From Streptomyces tendae (lineage in GTDB: Bacteria > Actinomycetota > Actinomycetes > Streptomycetales > Streptomycetaceae), in NCBI RefSeq assembly GCF_014650435.1, contig NZ_BMUY01000003.1:62001-126000 (forward strand): 64,000 nucleotides of DNA, in the 5' to 3' direction. Positions 17,229 to 26,400 of this stretch are shown here, piece after piece. Positions within the stretch are counted from its first letter, which is position 1. Each line of letters starts with the position of its first letter. Below the pieces are notes generated by a model, which did not search any database, was not told the origin of the DNA, and saw nothing but the letters and a program-made list of their open reading frames with translations. The translations under genes and the position numbers were made by a program.

Positions 17229-17846
17229 ATGAACGGGCGGGTGATGATGGGTGCCATGCCGACCGGAAAGCAGCCCGCGAAACCGTTCACCCCGCGCGAC
17301 TTCCAGCTCGTCCTGCTGCGCCGCATGGCCGACCACAACCCCGGCCCGGTCGAGGACGCCCGCCGCGAGCTGGGCGCCTCGGTCGCGGACATGCGCGAGG
17401 CCAACCGGCGCTGGCAGGCGATGCTCCACTCACCCCGGTCCCGCTCGGCCGCCTCCCGCTACCGCTCGATCCTGGGCGAGCCGGAGTCGATGGCACCGCG
17501 CCGGATCGGCGACCTGGAGTGCGAGGCCCGGCAGTGGGCGCTGCCCCTGTGGCCGGACCTGCGTTTCGAGGTGCTCGTCGCGGACAAGGGCGTCGTCTGG
17601 AACGAGTGGCTGGTGCGCGCCCCCGGCGCACCGGGGCCCGAGCTGCGCACCCTGGACGACCTCACGCCCTGGTCGTGCACGGTCGACGAGGCGGCCCGCG
17701 CCTTCGCCCCCGCCCGGCCGCTCCAGGGCTCGGCCCCGACCCGGTGGGGGCTGGCCTTCACCGCCCCGGACCGGGACGGCGTACGACACGAGGTGGTCGC
17801 GGAGTTCACCTGGGGGCTGCTCCAGCGCACCGCGGTCGGCGCATAG
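17229..17846 (+). CDS. conserved hypothetical protein
   Basis: Up to 205 residues, soluble, with no motif I recognise. The N-terminal part is basic and helical (FTPRDFQLVLLRRMADHNPG, then an Arg-rich RSRSAASRYRS), and the C-terminal part looks like a mixed beta domain (LEVLVADKGVVWNEWLVR-like stretch, EVVAEFTWGLLQ). Several in-frame ATGs (17229, 17244, 17247, 17256) make the start uncertain; MPTGKQPAKPF at 17256 is the most natural opening. It is divergent from the IclR gene and convergent with matR, 12 bases apart. Confidence 0.65.
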   Translation: MNGRVMMGAMPTGKQPAKPFTPRDFQLVLLRRMADHNPGPVEDARRELGASVADMREANRRWQAMLHSPRSRSAASRYRSILGEPESMAPRRIGDLECEARQWALPLWPDLRFEVLVADKGVVWNEWLVRAPGAPGPELRTLDDLTPWSCTVDEAARAFAPARPLQGSAPTRWGLAFTAPDRDGVRHEVVAEFTWGLLQRTAVGA

Positions 17847-17858
17847 CGAAGGCCCCGG

Positions 17859-18566
17859 TCAGCGTTCGTCCTCCGGGTCCCAGTCCAGCAGCCGGACCTT
17901 GGCGACCGTACGGACGTGGCGGCGCATCGCGGCGGCGGCCTGCCGGGGCTCCCGGGCGGCCACGGCGTCCAGGATCGCCCGGTGCTGCGCCAGGGAGCGG
18001 CCGGGCCGGCCGGGCTGGCGCAACGACTCGGTGCGGCTCTCGGCGATCTGGTGGGCGATGGAGCGCATGAACTCGGCGAGCAGGCTGCTGTGCGCCGCCG
18101 CCGTCACCGCCGCGTGGAACAGCCGGTCCCCCTCGACACCGTGCCCGCTCCCGTCGATCTCCTCGGCCATCACGTCCAGCGCGGCCCGCATCGCGGCGAG
18201 GTCGTCCTCCGTGCGGCGCTCGGCGGCCAGTTCGGCGAGCTTGGTCTCCAGGGCCTCGCGGGCCTCCAGGACGTCCGGGAGGCGCCGGCGGCGTTCGACC
18301 ATCGCCTCGACCGGTTCGACGTCGAGGCTGTCGCGGACCAGATAGGTCCCGCCGCCGTGCCGTGCCTCCACCAGGCCCTGGACCTCCAGGACGACGATCG
18401 CCTGCTTCACCGAGGCACGGCTGACGCCGAGGCGCTGGGCGAGGTCCCGCTCGGGCGGAAGCCGGTCGCCGGCCCGCAGGCCCCCGTCGGTGACGTACTG
18501 GCGCAGCCGCTCCAGCACCTGTTCGTACAGGCGCTGTTTGGTCATGGGGCGCAGGGCGTCGGTCAT
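17859..18566 (-). CDS. matR: GntR/FadR-family regulator of the malonate genes
   Basis: The 235-residue protein has an N-terminal GntR winged helix (LPPERDLAQRLGVSRASVKQA, ending GGGTYLV) and a C-terminal FCD all-helical effector domain with metal-ligand-like Asp/His positions (DRLFHAAV, HRAILDAV). It is divergent from matC, like MatR in the rhizobial mat locus, so malonate or malonyl-CoA is the likely signal. Start at 18566 follows a GGGGGG stretch. Palindromes TGGCT-N-AGCCA at 18626 and 18704 are its probable operators. Confidence 0.82.
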   Translation of the reverse strand: MTDALRPMTKQRLYEQVLERLRQYVTDGGLRAGDRLPPERDLAQRLGVSRASVKQAIVVLEVQGLVEARHGGGTYLVRDSLDVEPVEAMVERRRRLPDVLEAREALETKLAELAAERRTEDDLAAMRAALDVMAEEIDGSGHGVEGDRLFHAAVTAAAHSSLLAEFMRSIAHQIAESRTESLRQPGRPGRSLAQHRAILDAVAAREPRQAAAAMRRHVRTVAKVRLLDWDPEDER

Positions 18567-18625
18567 GAGGTCCCCCCTCTCGACGGGAGCGTAGCACCGG
18601 GCGAGGAGGTGGCCCGGTGGACGAG

Positions 18626-18636
18626 TGGCTGAGCCA
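18626..18636. promoter_or_regulatory. TGGCTGAGCCA palindrome, candidate MatR operator 1
   Basis: Perfect 5-bp arms around a central base, 60 bases upstream of the matR start and upstream of the predicted matC -35 box. The same core recurs at 18704-18718, 78 bases away. GntR proteins of the FadR group bind short palindromes of this kind. Confidence 0.55.
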
Positions 18637-18652
18637 ATTGTTGCGCGACCCC

Positions 18653-18681
18653 TTGACGCCGCCTCCCGCCGGGCCCACGCT
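18653..18681 (+). promoter_or_regulatory. putative matC promoter
   Basis: TTGACG (18653-18658), a 17-base spacer and CACGCT (18676-18681). The -10 box is weak but usual for Streptomyces. It lies between the two TGGCT-N-AGCCA palindromes, so a bound or looped regulator would block it. Predicted start near 18688 leaves a leader of about 130 bases. Confidence 0.4.
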
Positions 18682-18703
18682 GACCAGCCAACCGCACCAC
18701 ACA

Positions 18704-18718
18704 AGTGGCTCAGCCACT
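18704..18718. promoter_or_regulatory. AGTGGCT-N-AGCCACT palindrome, candidate MatR operator 2
   Basis: Perfect 7-bp arms around one central base just downstream of the predicted matC start. It is the longer of the two copies and the probable primary site. Confidence 0.6.
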
Positions 18719-18785
18719 CAGCCACTCCCCATTCAGCCCATACCCACTCAGCCCACTCAGCCACTCCGATCCACTCGGCCACCCC
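18711..18785. repeat. degenerate CACTCAGCC repeat tract in the matC leader
   Basis: From the second operator rightward, variants of CACTCAGCC / CACTCGGCC recur about six times in 75 bases. The tract repeats half of the operator palindrome, so it may give extra weak regulator sites, or be a slippage product of operator DNA. Confidence 0.55.
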
Positions 18786-18820
18786 CATCGGCAGTCAGGT
18801 CAGCACTCGGGAGCCCCCGC

Positions 18821-20230
18821 ATGTCCCCCGAACTCATCTCGATCCTCGTCCTCGTCGTGGTGTTCGTCATCGCCACCACCCGCTCCGTCAACATGGGCGC
18901 GCTCGCCTTCGCCGCCGCGTTCGGGGTGGGCACGCTCGTCGCCGACCTCGACGCGGACGGCATCTTCGCCGGTTTCCCCGGCGACCTCTTCGTCGTCCTC
19001 GTCGGCGTCACCTACCTGTTCGCCATCGCCCGGGCCAACGGCACCACCGACTGGCTGGTGCACGCGGCCGTCCGGCTGGTGCGGGGGCGGGTCGCGCTGA
19101 TCCCGTGGGTGATGTTCGCGCTCACCGGCGCGCTCACGGCGATCGGGGCGGTCAGTCCGGCCGCGGTCGCGATCGTCGCGCCGATCGCCCTGAGCTTCGC
19201 CACCCGGTACTCGATCAGCCCGCTGCTCATGGGCACGATGGTGGTGCACGGCGCGCAGGCCGGCGGGTTCTCGCCGATCAGCATCTACGGCTCGATCGTC
19301 AACGGCATCGTGGAGCGCGAGAAGCTCCCCGGCAGCGAGATCGGCCTCTTCCTCGCCTCACTGGTCGCCAACCTCCTCATCGCGGCCGTGCTGTTCGCGG
19401 TGCTCGGCGGGCGAAAGCTGTGGGCGCGCGGGGCGGTGACGCCGGAGGACGGCGGCGTCACCGGAAAGGGCACGGCATCCGCCGGGACGGGCAGCGGCAC
19501 CGGCGGCACGGGCACCGGAACCGACGGCACCGGCGGCACGGGCACCGGCACCGGAACCGGCGGCACCGCCCCCGCCGCCGTGGCCGTCCGCCCCGAGCAG
19601 GAGACCGGCGGCGCCGAGGGCACCGGCATCCGTCTCACCCCCGCCCGGATCGCCACCCTCGTCGCCCTGGTGGCCCTGGTCGTGGCCGTCCTCGGCTTCG
19701 ACCTGGACGCGGGTCTGACCGCGGTCACCCTCGCCGTCGTCCTGAGCACCGCCTGGCCGGACGACAGCCGCCGCGCCGTCGGGGAGATCGCCTGGTCCAC
19801 GGTGCTGCTGATCTGCGGTGTCCTCACCTACGTGGGCGTACTGGAGGAGATGGGCACCATCACCTGGGCCGGTGAGGGCGTCGGCGGCATCGGCGTCCCG
19901 CTGCTGGCCGCCGTACTGCTCTGCTACATCGGCGCGATCGTGTCGGCCTTCGCCTCCTCCGTGGGCATCATGGGCGCGCTGATCCCGCTGGCGGTGCCGT
20001 TCCTCGCGCAGGGCGAGATCGGGGCGGTCGGCATGGTGGCGGCGCTCGCGGTGTCGGCGACGGTGGTGGACGTCAGCCCGTTCTCCACCAACGGCGCGCT
20101 GGTGCTGGCCGCGGCCCCGGACGTGGACCGCGACCGCTTCTTCCGGCAACTGATGATCTACGGCGGGATCGTGGTGGCGGCCGTGCCGGTGCTGGCCTGG
20201 CTGGTGCTGGTCGTGCCCGGATTCGGGTAG
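18821..20230 (+). CDS. matC: MatC-type dicarboxylate (malonate) transporter
   Basis: The 469-residue membrane protein has about eleven helices in two halves. The N-terminal half (GALAFAAAFGVGTLVADLDA, DGIFAGFPGDLFVVLVGVTY) is the MatC N-terminal domain; the C-terminal half repeats the ion-transporter fold with AFASSVGIMGALIPLAVPF. The halves are joined by a cytoplasmic Gly/Thr-rich linker of about 35 residues (near 222-255) encoded by repetitive DNA. CGGGAG precedes the ATG at 18821. It should import malonate for the ligase encoded next. Confidence 0.82.
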   Translation: MSPELISILVLVVVFVIATTRSVNMGALAFAAAFGVGTLVADLDADGIFAGFPGDLFVVLVGVTYLFAIARANGTTDWLVHAAVRLVRGRVALIPWVMFALTGALTAIGAVSPAAVAIVAPIALSFATRYSISPLLMGTMVVHGAQAGGFSPISIYGSIVNGIVEREKLPGSEIGLFLASLVANLLIAAVLFAVLGGRKLWARGAVTPEDGGVTGKGTASAGTGSGTGGTGTGTDGTGGTGTGTGTGGTAPAAVAVRPEQETGGAEGTGIRLTPARIATLVALVALVVAVLGFDLDAGLTAVTLAVVLSTAWPDDSRRAVGEIAWSTVLLICGVLTYVGVLEEMGTITWAGEGVGGIGVPLLAAVLLCYIGAIVSAFASSVGIMGALIPLAVPFLAQGEIGAVGMVAALAVSATVVDVSPFSTNGALVLAAAPDVDRDRFFRQLMIYGGIVVAAVPVLAWLVLVVPGFG

Positions 20231-20241
20231 CCCCGCCTCGC

Positions 20242-20343
20242 GGATCCGGCGCGATCCGGCGCGATCCGGCAGCCTTGAACGACAGCACTCGGACAACGCC
20301 CTTCGGGCAACAGCTCTCGGGCGACAGCTTTCGGGCAACAGCT
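20242..20343. repeat. two short tandem-repeat arrays before matB
   Basis: GATCCGGCGC is repeated almost three times at 20243-20269. It is followed at 20279-20343 by about five imperfect copies of a 12-13 base unit CTTTCGGGCAACAG. They fill the 127-base gap between matC and matB and end just before the AAGGAG ribosome site. Confidence 0.65.
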
Positions 20344-20357
20344 AAGGAGTACGACGC

Positions 20358-21815
20358 GTGTCCTCTCTCTTCCCGGCCCTCTCCCCGGCCCCGACCGGCG
20401 CTCCGGCCGACCGGCCCGCCCTGCGGTTCGGCGAGCGCTCCCTGACGTACGCGGAACTCGCCGCCGCCGCGGGCGCCACGGCCGGGAGGATCGGCGGCGC
20501 CGGCCGGGTCGCGGTGTGGGCCACCCCGGCGATGGAGACCGCCGTCGCCGTGGTCGCGGCGCTGCTGGCCGGGGTCGCGGCCGTGCCGCTCAACCCGAAG
20601 TCGGGCGACAAGGAGCTCGCGCACATCCTCTCCGACAGCGCGCCCTCCCTGGTCCTGGCGCCCCCGGACGCCGAACTCCCGCCCGCGCTCGGCACCCTGG
20701 AGCGCGTCGACGTCGACGTGCGGGCCCGCGGGGCCGTCCCCGAGGACCACACCGAGGAGGGCGACCCCGCGCTCGTCGTCTACACCTCCGGCACCACCGG
20801 CCCGCCCAAGGGCGCCGTCATCCCCCGGCGGGCGCTCGCGACGACCCTGGACGCGCTCGCCGACGCGTGGCAGTGGACCGGGGACGACGTGCTGGTGCAG
20901 GGGCTGCCGCTGTTCCACGTGCACGGCCTGGTCCTCGGCATCCTCGGCCCGCTGCGCCGGGGCGGGTCCGTGCGGCACCTGGGCAGGTTCTCCACCGAGG
21001 GCGCGGCGCGGGAGCTGAACGACGGCGCGACCATGCTGTTCGGGGTGCCGACGATGTACCACCGGATCGCCGAGACGCTCCCCGACGACCCGGAGCTGAC
21101 GAAGGCCCTGTCCGGGGCGCGGCTGCTGGTGTCGGGGTCGGCCGCGCTGCCGGTGCACGACCACGAGCGCATCGCCGCCGCCACCGGCCGCCGGGTGATC
21201 GAGCGGTACGGCATGACCGAGACGCTGATGAACACCAGTGTGCGGGCCGACGGCGAGCCGCGCGCCGGGGCGGTGGGCGTGCCGCTGCCCGGCGTGGAGC
21301 TGCGGCTGGTGGAGGAGGACGGCACGCCGATCGCGGAGCTGGACGGGGAGAGCGTCGGCGAGATCCAGGTGCGCGGCCCGAACCTGTTCACGGAGTACCT
21401 CAACCGCCCCGACGCCACCGCCGCCGCCTTCACCGAGGACGGCTTCTTCCGCACCGGCGACATGGCGGTGCGCGACCCCGACGGCTATGTCCGCATCGTC
21501 GGCCGCAAGGCCACCGATCTGATCAAGAGCGGCGGGTACAAGATCGGGGCCGGGGAGATCGAGAACGCGCTGCTCGAACACCCGGGTGTGCGGGAGGCCG
21601 CGGTCACCGGGGAGCCCGACCCCGACCTCGGGGAGCGGATCGTGGCCTGGATCGTCCCGGCCGACCCCGCCGCACCGCCCGCCCTCGGCACGCTGGCCGA
21701 CCACGTCGCCGCCCGGCTCGCCCCGCACAAGCGACCGCGCGTCGTCCGGTACCTCGACGCGGTGCCCCGCAACGACATGGGGAAGATCATGAAGCGGGCG
21801 CTGGACCGTGGCTGA
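20358..21815 (+). CDS. matB: malonyl-CoA synthetase
   Basis: The 485-residue acyl-adenylate-forming enzyme makes malonyl-CoA from malonate, CoA and ATP. It has the P-loop YTSGTTGPPKG (142-152), RYGMTET, the hinge region GYVRIVGRKATDLIKSGGYK (its ends GYVRIV and KSGGYK are typical) and the catalytic Lys in NDMGKIMKRAL near the C-terminus. It is short like MatB enzymes (about 500 residues). GTG start with AAGGAG 8 bases upstream. It overlaps the next gene by 8 bases. S. coelicolor MatB (SCO2444, as I recall) is structurally known and matches this context. Confidence 0.93.
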   Translation: MSSLFPALSPAPTGAPADRPALRFGERSLTYAELAAAAGATAGRIGGAGRVAVWATPAMETAVAVVAALLAGVAAVPLNPKSGDKELAHILSDSAPSLVLAPPDAELPPALGTLERVDVDVRARGAVPEDHTEEGDPALVVYTSGTTGPPKGAVIPRRALATTLDALADAWQWTGDDVLVQGLPLFHVHGLVLGILGPLRRGGSVRHLGRFSTEGAARELNDGATMLFGVPTMYHRIAETLPDDPELTKALSGARLLVSGSAALPVHDHERIAAATGRRVIERYGMTETLMNTSVRADGEPRAGAVGVPLPGVELRLVEEDGTPIAELDGESVGEIQVRGPNLFTEYLNRPDATAAAFTEDGFFRTGDMAVRDPDGYVRIVGRKATDLIKSGGYKIGAGEIENALLEHPGVREAAVTGEPDPDLGERIVAWIVPADPAAPPALGTLADHVAARLAPHKRPRVVRYLDAVPRNDMGKIMKRALDRG

Positions 21816-23184
21816 GCGCCTGACCGCGCGGGAGTTCCTCGCCCTGGTCACCGACGACGCCACCTTCACCGAACTCCCGCACGCGGACGGCCCGTGGCGG
21901 CCCGACGGCCCCCTCGGCTGGCCCGGCTACGACGCCTCGCGGGCCCGCGCCGCCGAGCGCACCGGCGAGGCGGAGTCCGTCGTCTGCGGCACCGGCCGCG
22001 TGGAGGGCACCCGGGCCGTGCTCGTCTCCTTCGAGTTCGGCTTCCTCGGCGGCTCGCTCGGCCACCGCACCGGCGACCGTCTTGAGGCGGCGTACGCGTA
22101 CGCCCGTGAACACCGGCTGCCGGTGGTGCCGTTGGTCGCGACGGGCGGCAGCCGGATGCAGGAGGGGATGCTCGCGCTGACCCAGCTGCAGCGGGTGGCC
22201 CGGCAGTCGGCGCTGACCCGGGCGGCCGGTCTGGCGCAGGTCGCGGTGGTACGGGACCCGGCGACCGGGGGCGGCTGGGCGACGCTGGGCGCGGGCGCCG
22301 ACGTGGTCCTCGCCCTGCCCGGCGCGCAGGTCGGCTTCGCCGGCTCGCGGGTCCGGCCGCCGGACGCGGACCCGGCGGCGTACACGGCCGAGGCGCAGGT
22401 GGCGGCGGGCAGCGCGGACGCCGTCGTACCGCCCGGGGAGCTGCGCGCGACGCTGGGGCGGTGGCTGCGGCTGCTGACGGCGCCGTCCGACGGTCCGGCG
22501 CCGGTGCCTCAGCCGCTGGGCGCCCGGGACCTGCCGGTCAGCGGCTGGGAGGCGGTGCGGCGGGCCCGCGACCCCGGCCGCCCGCGCGCCGAGGCGTACC
22601 TGGACGCCTACTTCACCGACCGCGTGGCGGTGTCCGGCGACCGCTGCGGCGGCCGGGACCCTGAGGGCATGCTGTGCGGCTTCGGCCTGCACGCGGGGCG
22701 CACGGTCGCGTACGCCGCCCAGACGGGCACGGCGACCCGGCCCGCCGGGTACCGCACCGCCACCCGGCTGATCCACCTCGCGGACCGGCTCGGCATCCCG
22801 GTCCTGACCCTGGTGGACACGCCGGGCGCGGCCAACGACGCGGCGGCGGAGCGGTCGGGGGCGGGTCCGGCGATCGCGGACCTGTTCGGCGCCGTCGCCT
22901 CGGTGCGCACGCCGGTCACCACGCTGGTGATCGGCGAGGGCGGTTCGGGCGGCGCGCTGGCCCTGGCGGCGCCCGGCAGCACCTGGGCCACCCCGGACAG
23001 CTACTTCTCCGTCATCGCGCCGGAGCACGCGGCGGCCATCCTGAAGCGCCCGCCGGAGGAGGCGGAGGCGACGGCCGGTCAACTACGGCTGCGGCCACAG
23101 GACTTGGCGGCGCTTGGCGTGATCCGAACAAGCGAGCAGTTGTTCCCTGGAACAGGTGATCGTCGCTCTGAAGAGCGCATGTGA
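21808..23184 (+). CDS. fused AccD/AccA-like carboxyltransferase, no biotin partners
   Basis: The 458-residue protein has two crotonase-fold halves. The first (about 20-190) has ATGGSRMQEGMLALTQ, the acyl-CoA carboxylase beta (AccD) motif; the second (about 240-440) has VDTPGA and GEGGSGGALAL, the AccA motif. The AccD zinc finger is absent and the protein is shorter than PccB-type fused subunits. No biotin carboxylase or carrier gene is nearby. Coupled to matB (8-base overlap), it should act on malonyl-CoA. It could be a decarboxylating or transferring enzyme, or borrow AccA2/AccC from elsewhere. Confidence 0.8.
   Translation: MAERLTAREFLALVTDDATFTELPHADGPWRPDGPLGWPGYDASRARAAERTGEAESVVCGTGRVEGTRAVLVSFEFGFLGGSLGHRTGDRLEAAYAYAREHRLPVVPLVATGGSRMQEGMLALTQLQRVARQSALTRAAGLAQVAVVRDPATGGGWATLGAGADVVLALPGAQVGFAGSRVRPPDADPAAYTAEAQVAAGSADAVVPPGELRATLGRWLRLLTAPSDGPAPVPQPLGARDLPVSGWEAVRRARDPGRPRAEAYLDAYFTDRVAVSGDRCGGRDPEGMLCGFGLHAGRTVAYAAQTGTATRPAGYRTATRLIHLADRLGIPVLTLVDTPGAANDAAAERSGAGPAIADLFGAVASVRTPVTTLVIGEGGSGGALALAAPGSTWATPDSYFSVIAPEHAAAILKRPPEEAEATAGQLRLRPQDLAALGVIRTSEQLFPGTGDRRSEERM
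23141..23154. promoter_or_regulatory. TGTTCC-N2-GGAACA palindrome
   Basis: A 14-bp palindrome within the last codons of the carboxyltransferase gene and about 170 bases upstream of the micropeptide. It could be an operator for the short transcript downstream. It is not the Streptomyces LexA pattern (GAAC-N4-GTTC). Confidence 0.3.
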
Positions 23185-23189
23185 CTGCA

Positions 23190-23253
23190 GGGACCAACGA
23201 TACTTACGGTGTGCAAGCAACGGGCTGCAGACCGTAGTTGGCGCACATGTCCC
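23190..23253 (+). ncRNA. candidate structured leader RNA
   Basis: The strand folds as one long hairpin: GGGAC/GTCCC (23190-23194 with 23249-23253), CAAC/GTTG (23195-23198 with 23237-23240) and TACGGT/ACCGTA (23205-23210 with 23231-23236), with one-sided bulges of 6 and 8 bases and a 20-base loop. It lies between the carboxyltransferase stop and a micropeptide with its own terminator. It may be a cis-regulatory leader or the 5' part of a small RNA. It matches no family I know. Confidence 0.35.
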
Positions 23254-23314
23254 GAGTAGTCCCAGCGGGGCCCGGCGGGTCCCGCACCTGAACAGCGCAA
23301 GGAGCTGCACGATC

Positions 23315-23374
23315 ATGAACCTTCTCACCGACATCCTCGCCGGCCTCGTCCACTTCGTCGGCTGGCTGGTCTGA
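23315..23374 (+). CDS. 19-residue hydrophobic micropeptide
   Basis: ATG to TGA encodes MNLLTDILAGLVHFVGWLV, an amphipathic or membrane-inserting helix with one Asp. AAGGAG lies 10 bases upstream of the ATG, and a 16-bp perfect terminator hairpin begins 15 bases after the stop. Both signals argue that it is really transcribed and translated. It could be a membrane-acting small peptide, a type-I-like toxin or a leader. No antitoxin RNA is evident. Too short for homology arguments by eye. Confidence 0.55.
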   Translation: MNLLTDILAGLVHFVGWLV

Positions 23375-23388
23375 CGGTCCGAGAAACC

Positions 23389-23427
23389 GACGGCGCCGCC
23401 TCCCCGTCCCAGGGAGGCGGCGCCGTC
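23389..23427. terminator. strong bidirectional terminator hairpin
   Basis: Perfect 16-bp arms GACGGCGCCGCCTCCC (23389-23404) and its complement (23412-23427) around a 7-base loop. It separates the rightward micropeptide from the convergent leftward protease gene, 24 bases before the protease stop. No U-tract, as is normal in Streptomyces. Confidence 0.85.
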
Positions 23428-23451
23428 CGCGTGTGAGCGAGCGGCGGCGGA

Positions 23452-26400
23452 CTACCGCACGGCCACCGCTCGTACGATCTCCTGCGTGACCGAGCCGCCC
23501 CGGTCGTCGCGCGCCGAGGCCCGCAGCGAGACGTGCTCCGCGTCCCGCGGCACGCTCAGCGTCCCCTGCCAGGACGCCTCCCCGCCGCCGTCACCGCCGC
23601 GCAGCCGGACCTGGTGCCAGCTCTTCCCGTCGTCGTAGGAGACCTCGAGCCTCCCGCCGCCGATCGTCCCGGTGTCCGGGGCGCCCGCCACGTACTCGGC
23701 GCCGAGCCCGATCCGCAGCTTCTTCCCGCCGCGCACCTTCCCCGCGAGGTCGGTGTCCACGTCGAAGGAGAGGTTGATCAGCGGCAGGAAGGTCCACCGG
23801 TCGTCCGGTGTCGCGGTTGAGCGGAAGGTCCACTCCGCGTGGCCCTTCGTCGCCGTCGGCCAGCGTGCCGCGTCCAGCGCGGTGTCGGTGACGAGCTTGT
23901 AGGTGTGCTCGTCGGCCGGGGCGTCCCACACGTACGCGGCGGAACTCGGCCCCTGGTCGACCAGTTCACCGTCCAGGTACACCGACGTGGTCTGCGACAT
24001 GCCGCTGCCCTCGCTCCACACGTCGCCGAAGCCGGTGTGGTCGGGGCCCGAGTCGCCCCAGCCGGGCGCGTTGAACTGGAGCCGGTTCCCGGCCCGCTGC
24101 TGTCCCCAGCCGAGCCCGGTGCCGAGGTAGGGGTGCCACACCGGCTTGAACCAGTCCAGCTCCGTACGCGAGCCGCCCCGGTAGTCGGACAGTCCGCCGC
24201 GCTCCTCCAGTGCCTCGTCGGCGCTGGTCACGGTCTCGTGCCAGAGCTGGCCCGGTCCGGTGGACACGTACTCGGTGCGCTCGGCCGGGTAGTCGATCCG
24301 CTCCCGGAAGCCGAGGCCGATCGGGAAGGTGTCGGTGATCGAGTACCGGAACTCGCCGCCGCTCGACGGTCCGTCGCCGTGGTACTTGGTGCGCAGCTCC
24401 GCGAGGTCGCGGTGGCCCGGCTCGTAGGTGAGGTCCCGGTCGGGCACGGCGCCCTCGTGTCCCTCGGACAGGTCGTACACGTAGGGCGTGTTGCGGGTGC
24501 CGGTCATGTCGACCCGCCCGGCCCGCCGGAGCCGCTGGGCGTCGGCCGCGGCGACCGTGGCGATCTGGAGCGACCGGTCGGCGTTGTCGTCCGTGCCCCA
24601 CCACGACATCAGCCGGCCGGGGGCGTCGTCGGTCACGAACAGCGCCTTGACGCCGGCGTCCTGCGCGGCCTGGGCGAGCGCGGCCGGCTCGGTCCCCTCG
24701 GTGAGCTCGGCGAGGACCGCCTTGCCGCGTACGCCGTCCGGGAAGGGCCCGGCACCGAGATCACCGACGTCGACCAGCGGCAGCCGGGTGCGGCCCTCGA
24801 CGAGGGTGCCGCCGGACTGGACGGTGGCCTCGTCGATCCCCTTCACCTCGAGCAGCGGCTTGCCGAGCCGCCACACGGTCCGGTACTCGAAGCCGCCCTC
24901 GGTGACCTTCCCGGTCGGCGCGGCGAAGATGCTGTCGTACGTCAGCGGCACCTGGACGGCGCCGAACAGGTCGGAGCCGTTCGCGCTGCGGTCGTACTCC
25001 ATGAGCAGTTGGCGGGTCTCGGTGCGCTTGCGGACGTCGGCGCTGATCTCGCGCAGCTCGCGGCCGTCCAGGGTGATCTCGCGGTCCCGGTCGACGACGA
25101 CCTCCGGGGCGGCGAGGAAGCCCAGGCCGAGGGAGTCGGCGCCGTGGCTGCCGCGTACGTCGAGGAAGGACGACAGGCTGTACGTCCCGCGCGGCAGCCG
25201 CAGTTCCAGGGTCCCCGAGTCACCGACGTGGGCCGGGAAGGGGTCGACGCCCTCGGTGAGCTGCTGGACGGTCAGGTCGGCCGGGGTCGCGGCGCCGGAG
25301 CGGTCCTTGACGTGGACGGTGAGCGTGTACCGCTCGTCCTCCTTGACCAGCCCGAACGCGGTGTGCGCGAGGGTCTTCCCGCTCGCGTCGGCCGCCACCA
25401 CCTGCCCGCTCGTGTTGCCGACCGGCGCCTTGGCCCCGTCCCCGGTGAGCGTGGTCGAGGCGGTGCCGTGCGCGGGCACGGTGAGGGAGGTGTCGGCGAG
25501 CGTGGCGACGCCCTCGGGGGCGCCCCGCACGGACAGCTTCAGCTCGACGTCCGTGTCCGAGGAGTTGGTGTAGGTGACGGTCCTGGCGACCGGCTCGTTG
25601 GCGTCGTACGGCCAGGAGTAGAAGCCCAGGTCGGCGCTGCCGGTCGCGGTGACATCGGCGCCGACGGCCTCCGGCACGCTGACCCGACCCGCGCCCAACT
25701 GGTGGACGGGAGCGTCCAGTTCCTTCGAGGTGGACATCAGCGCGTCCTTGAGCCGCGCGCCGGTCCAGTCCGGGTGCTCCTCGGCGAGCAGGGCGGCGAC
25801 CCCGGCGATGTGCGGTGTCGCCATCGACGTACCGTCCATGCTGGTGTAGTCGCCGCTGCCCTCGGCGAGCCGGGAGCGGGCGGCGAGGATGCCGACGCCC
25901 GGGGCCGACAGGTCGGGCTTGAGCGCGTTGTCCCCGTACCGGGGTCCGGCGCTGGTGAACCAGGCGGCCTGGTCGGCGGAGTCGACGGCGCCCACGGTGA
26001 GGGCGGCGTCGGCCGCGCCGGGCGAGCCTATGGAGGACGGGGCCCCGGTGTTGCCGGCCGCGATGACGAACAGGGCGCCGGTCTCGCGGGACAGGGTGTT
26101 GACGGCCTCGGCCATCGGGTCGGTGCCGTCGCTGGGTTCGGTGGAGCCGAGGCTCATGGAGACGATGTCGGCGTCCACGTCGCGGGCGGCCCACTCCATG
26201 CCCGCGATGATCTCCGACTCGCTGCCGAAGCCCTCGTCGTCGAGGACCTTGCCGACCGCGAGCGTGGCGCCGGGCGCGACGCCCTTCTCCTTGCCGTCGG
26301 AGGCCGCGCCGCTGCCGCCCACGGTGGAGGTGACGTGCGTGCCGTGGCCGTGCCGGTCGGCGACCTCCTCGCCGGGGATGAAGCTCTTGCTCTGCGCGAT

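Noticed and set aside
23141..23154. LexA (SOS) box
   Set aside because: TGTTCC-N2-GGAACA does not fit the GAAC-N4-GTTC pattern.
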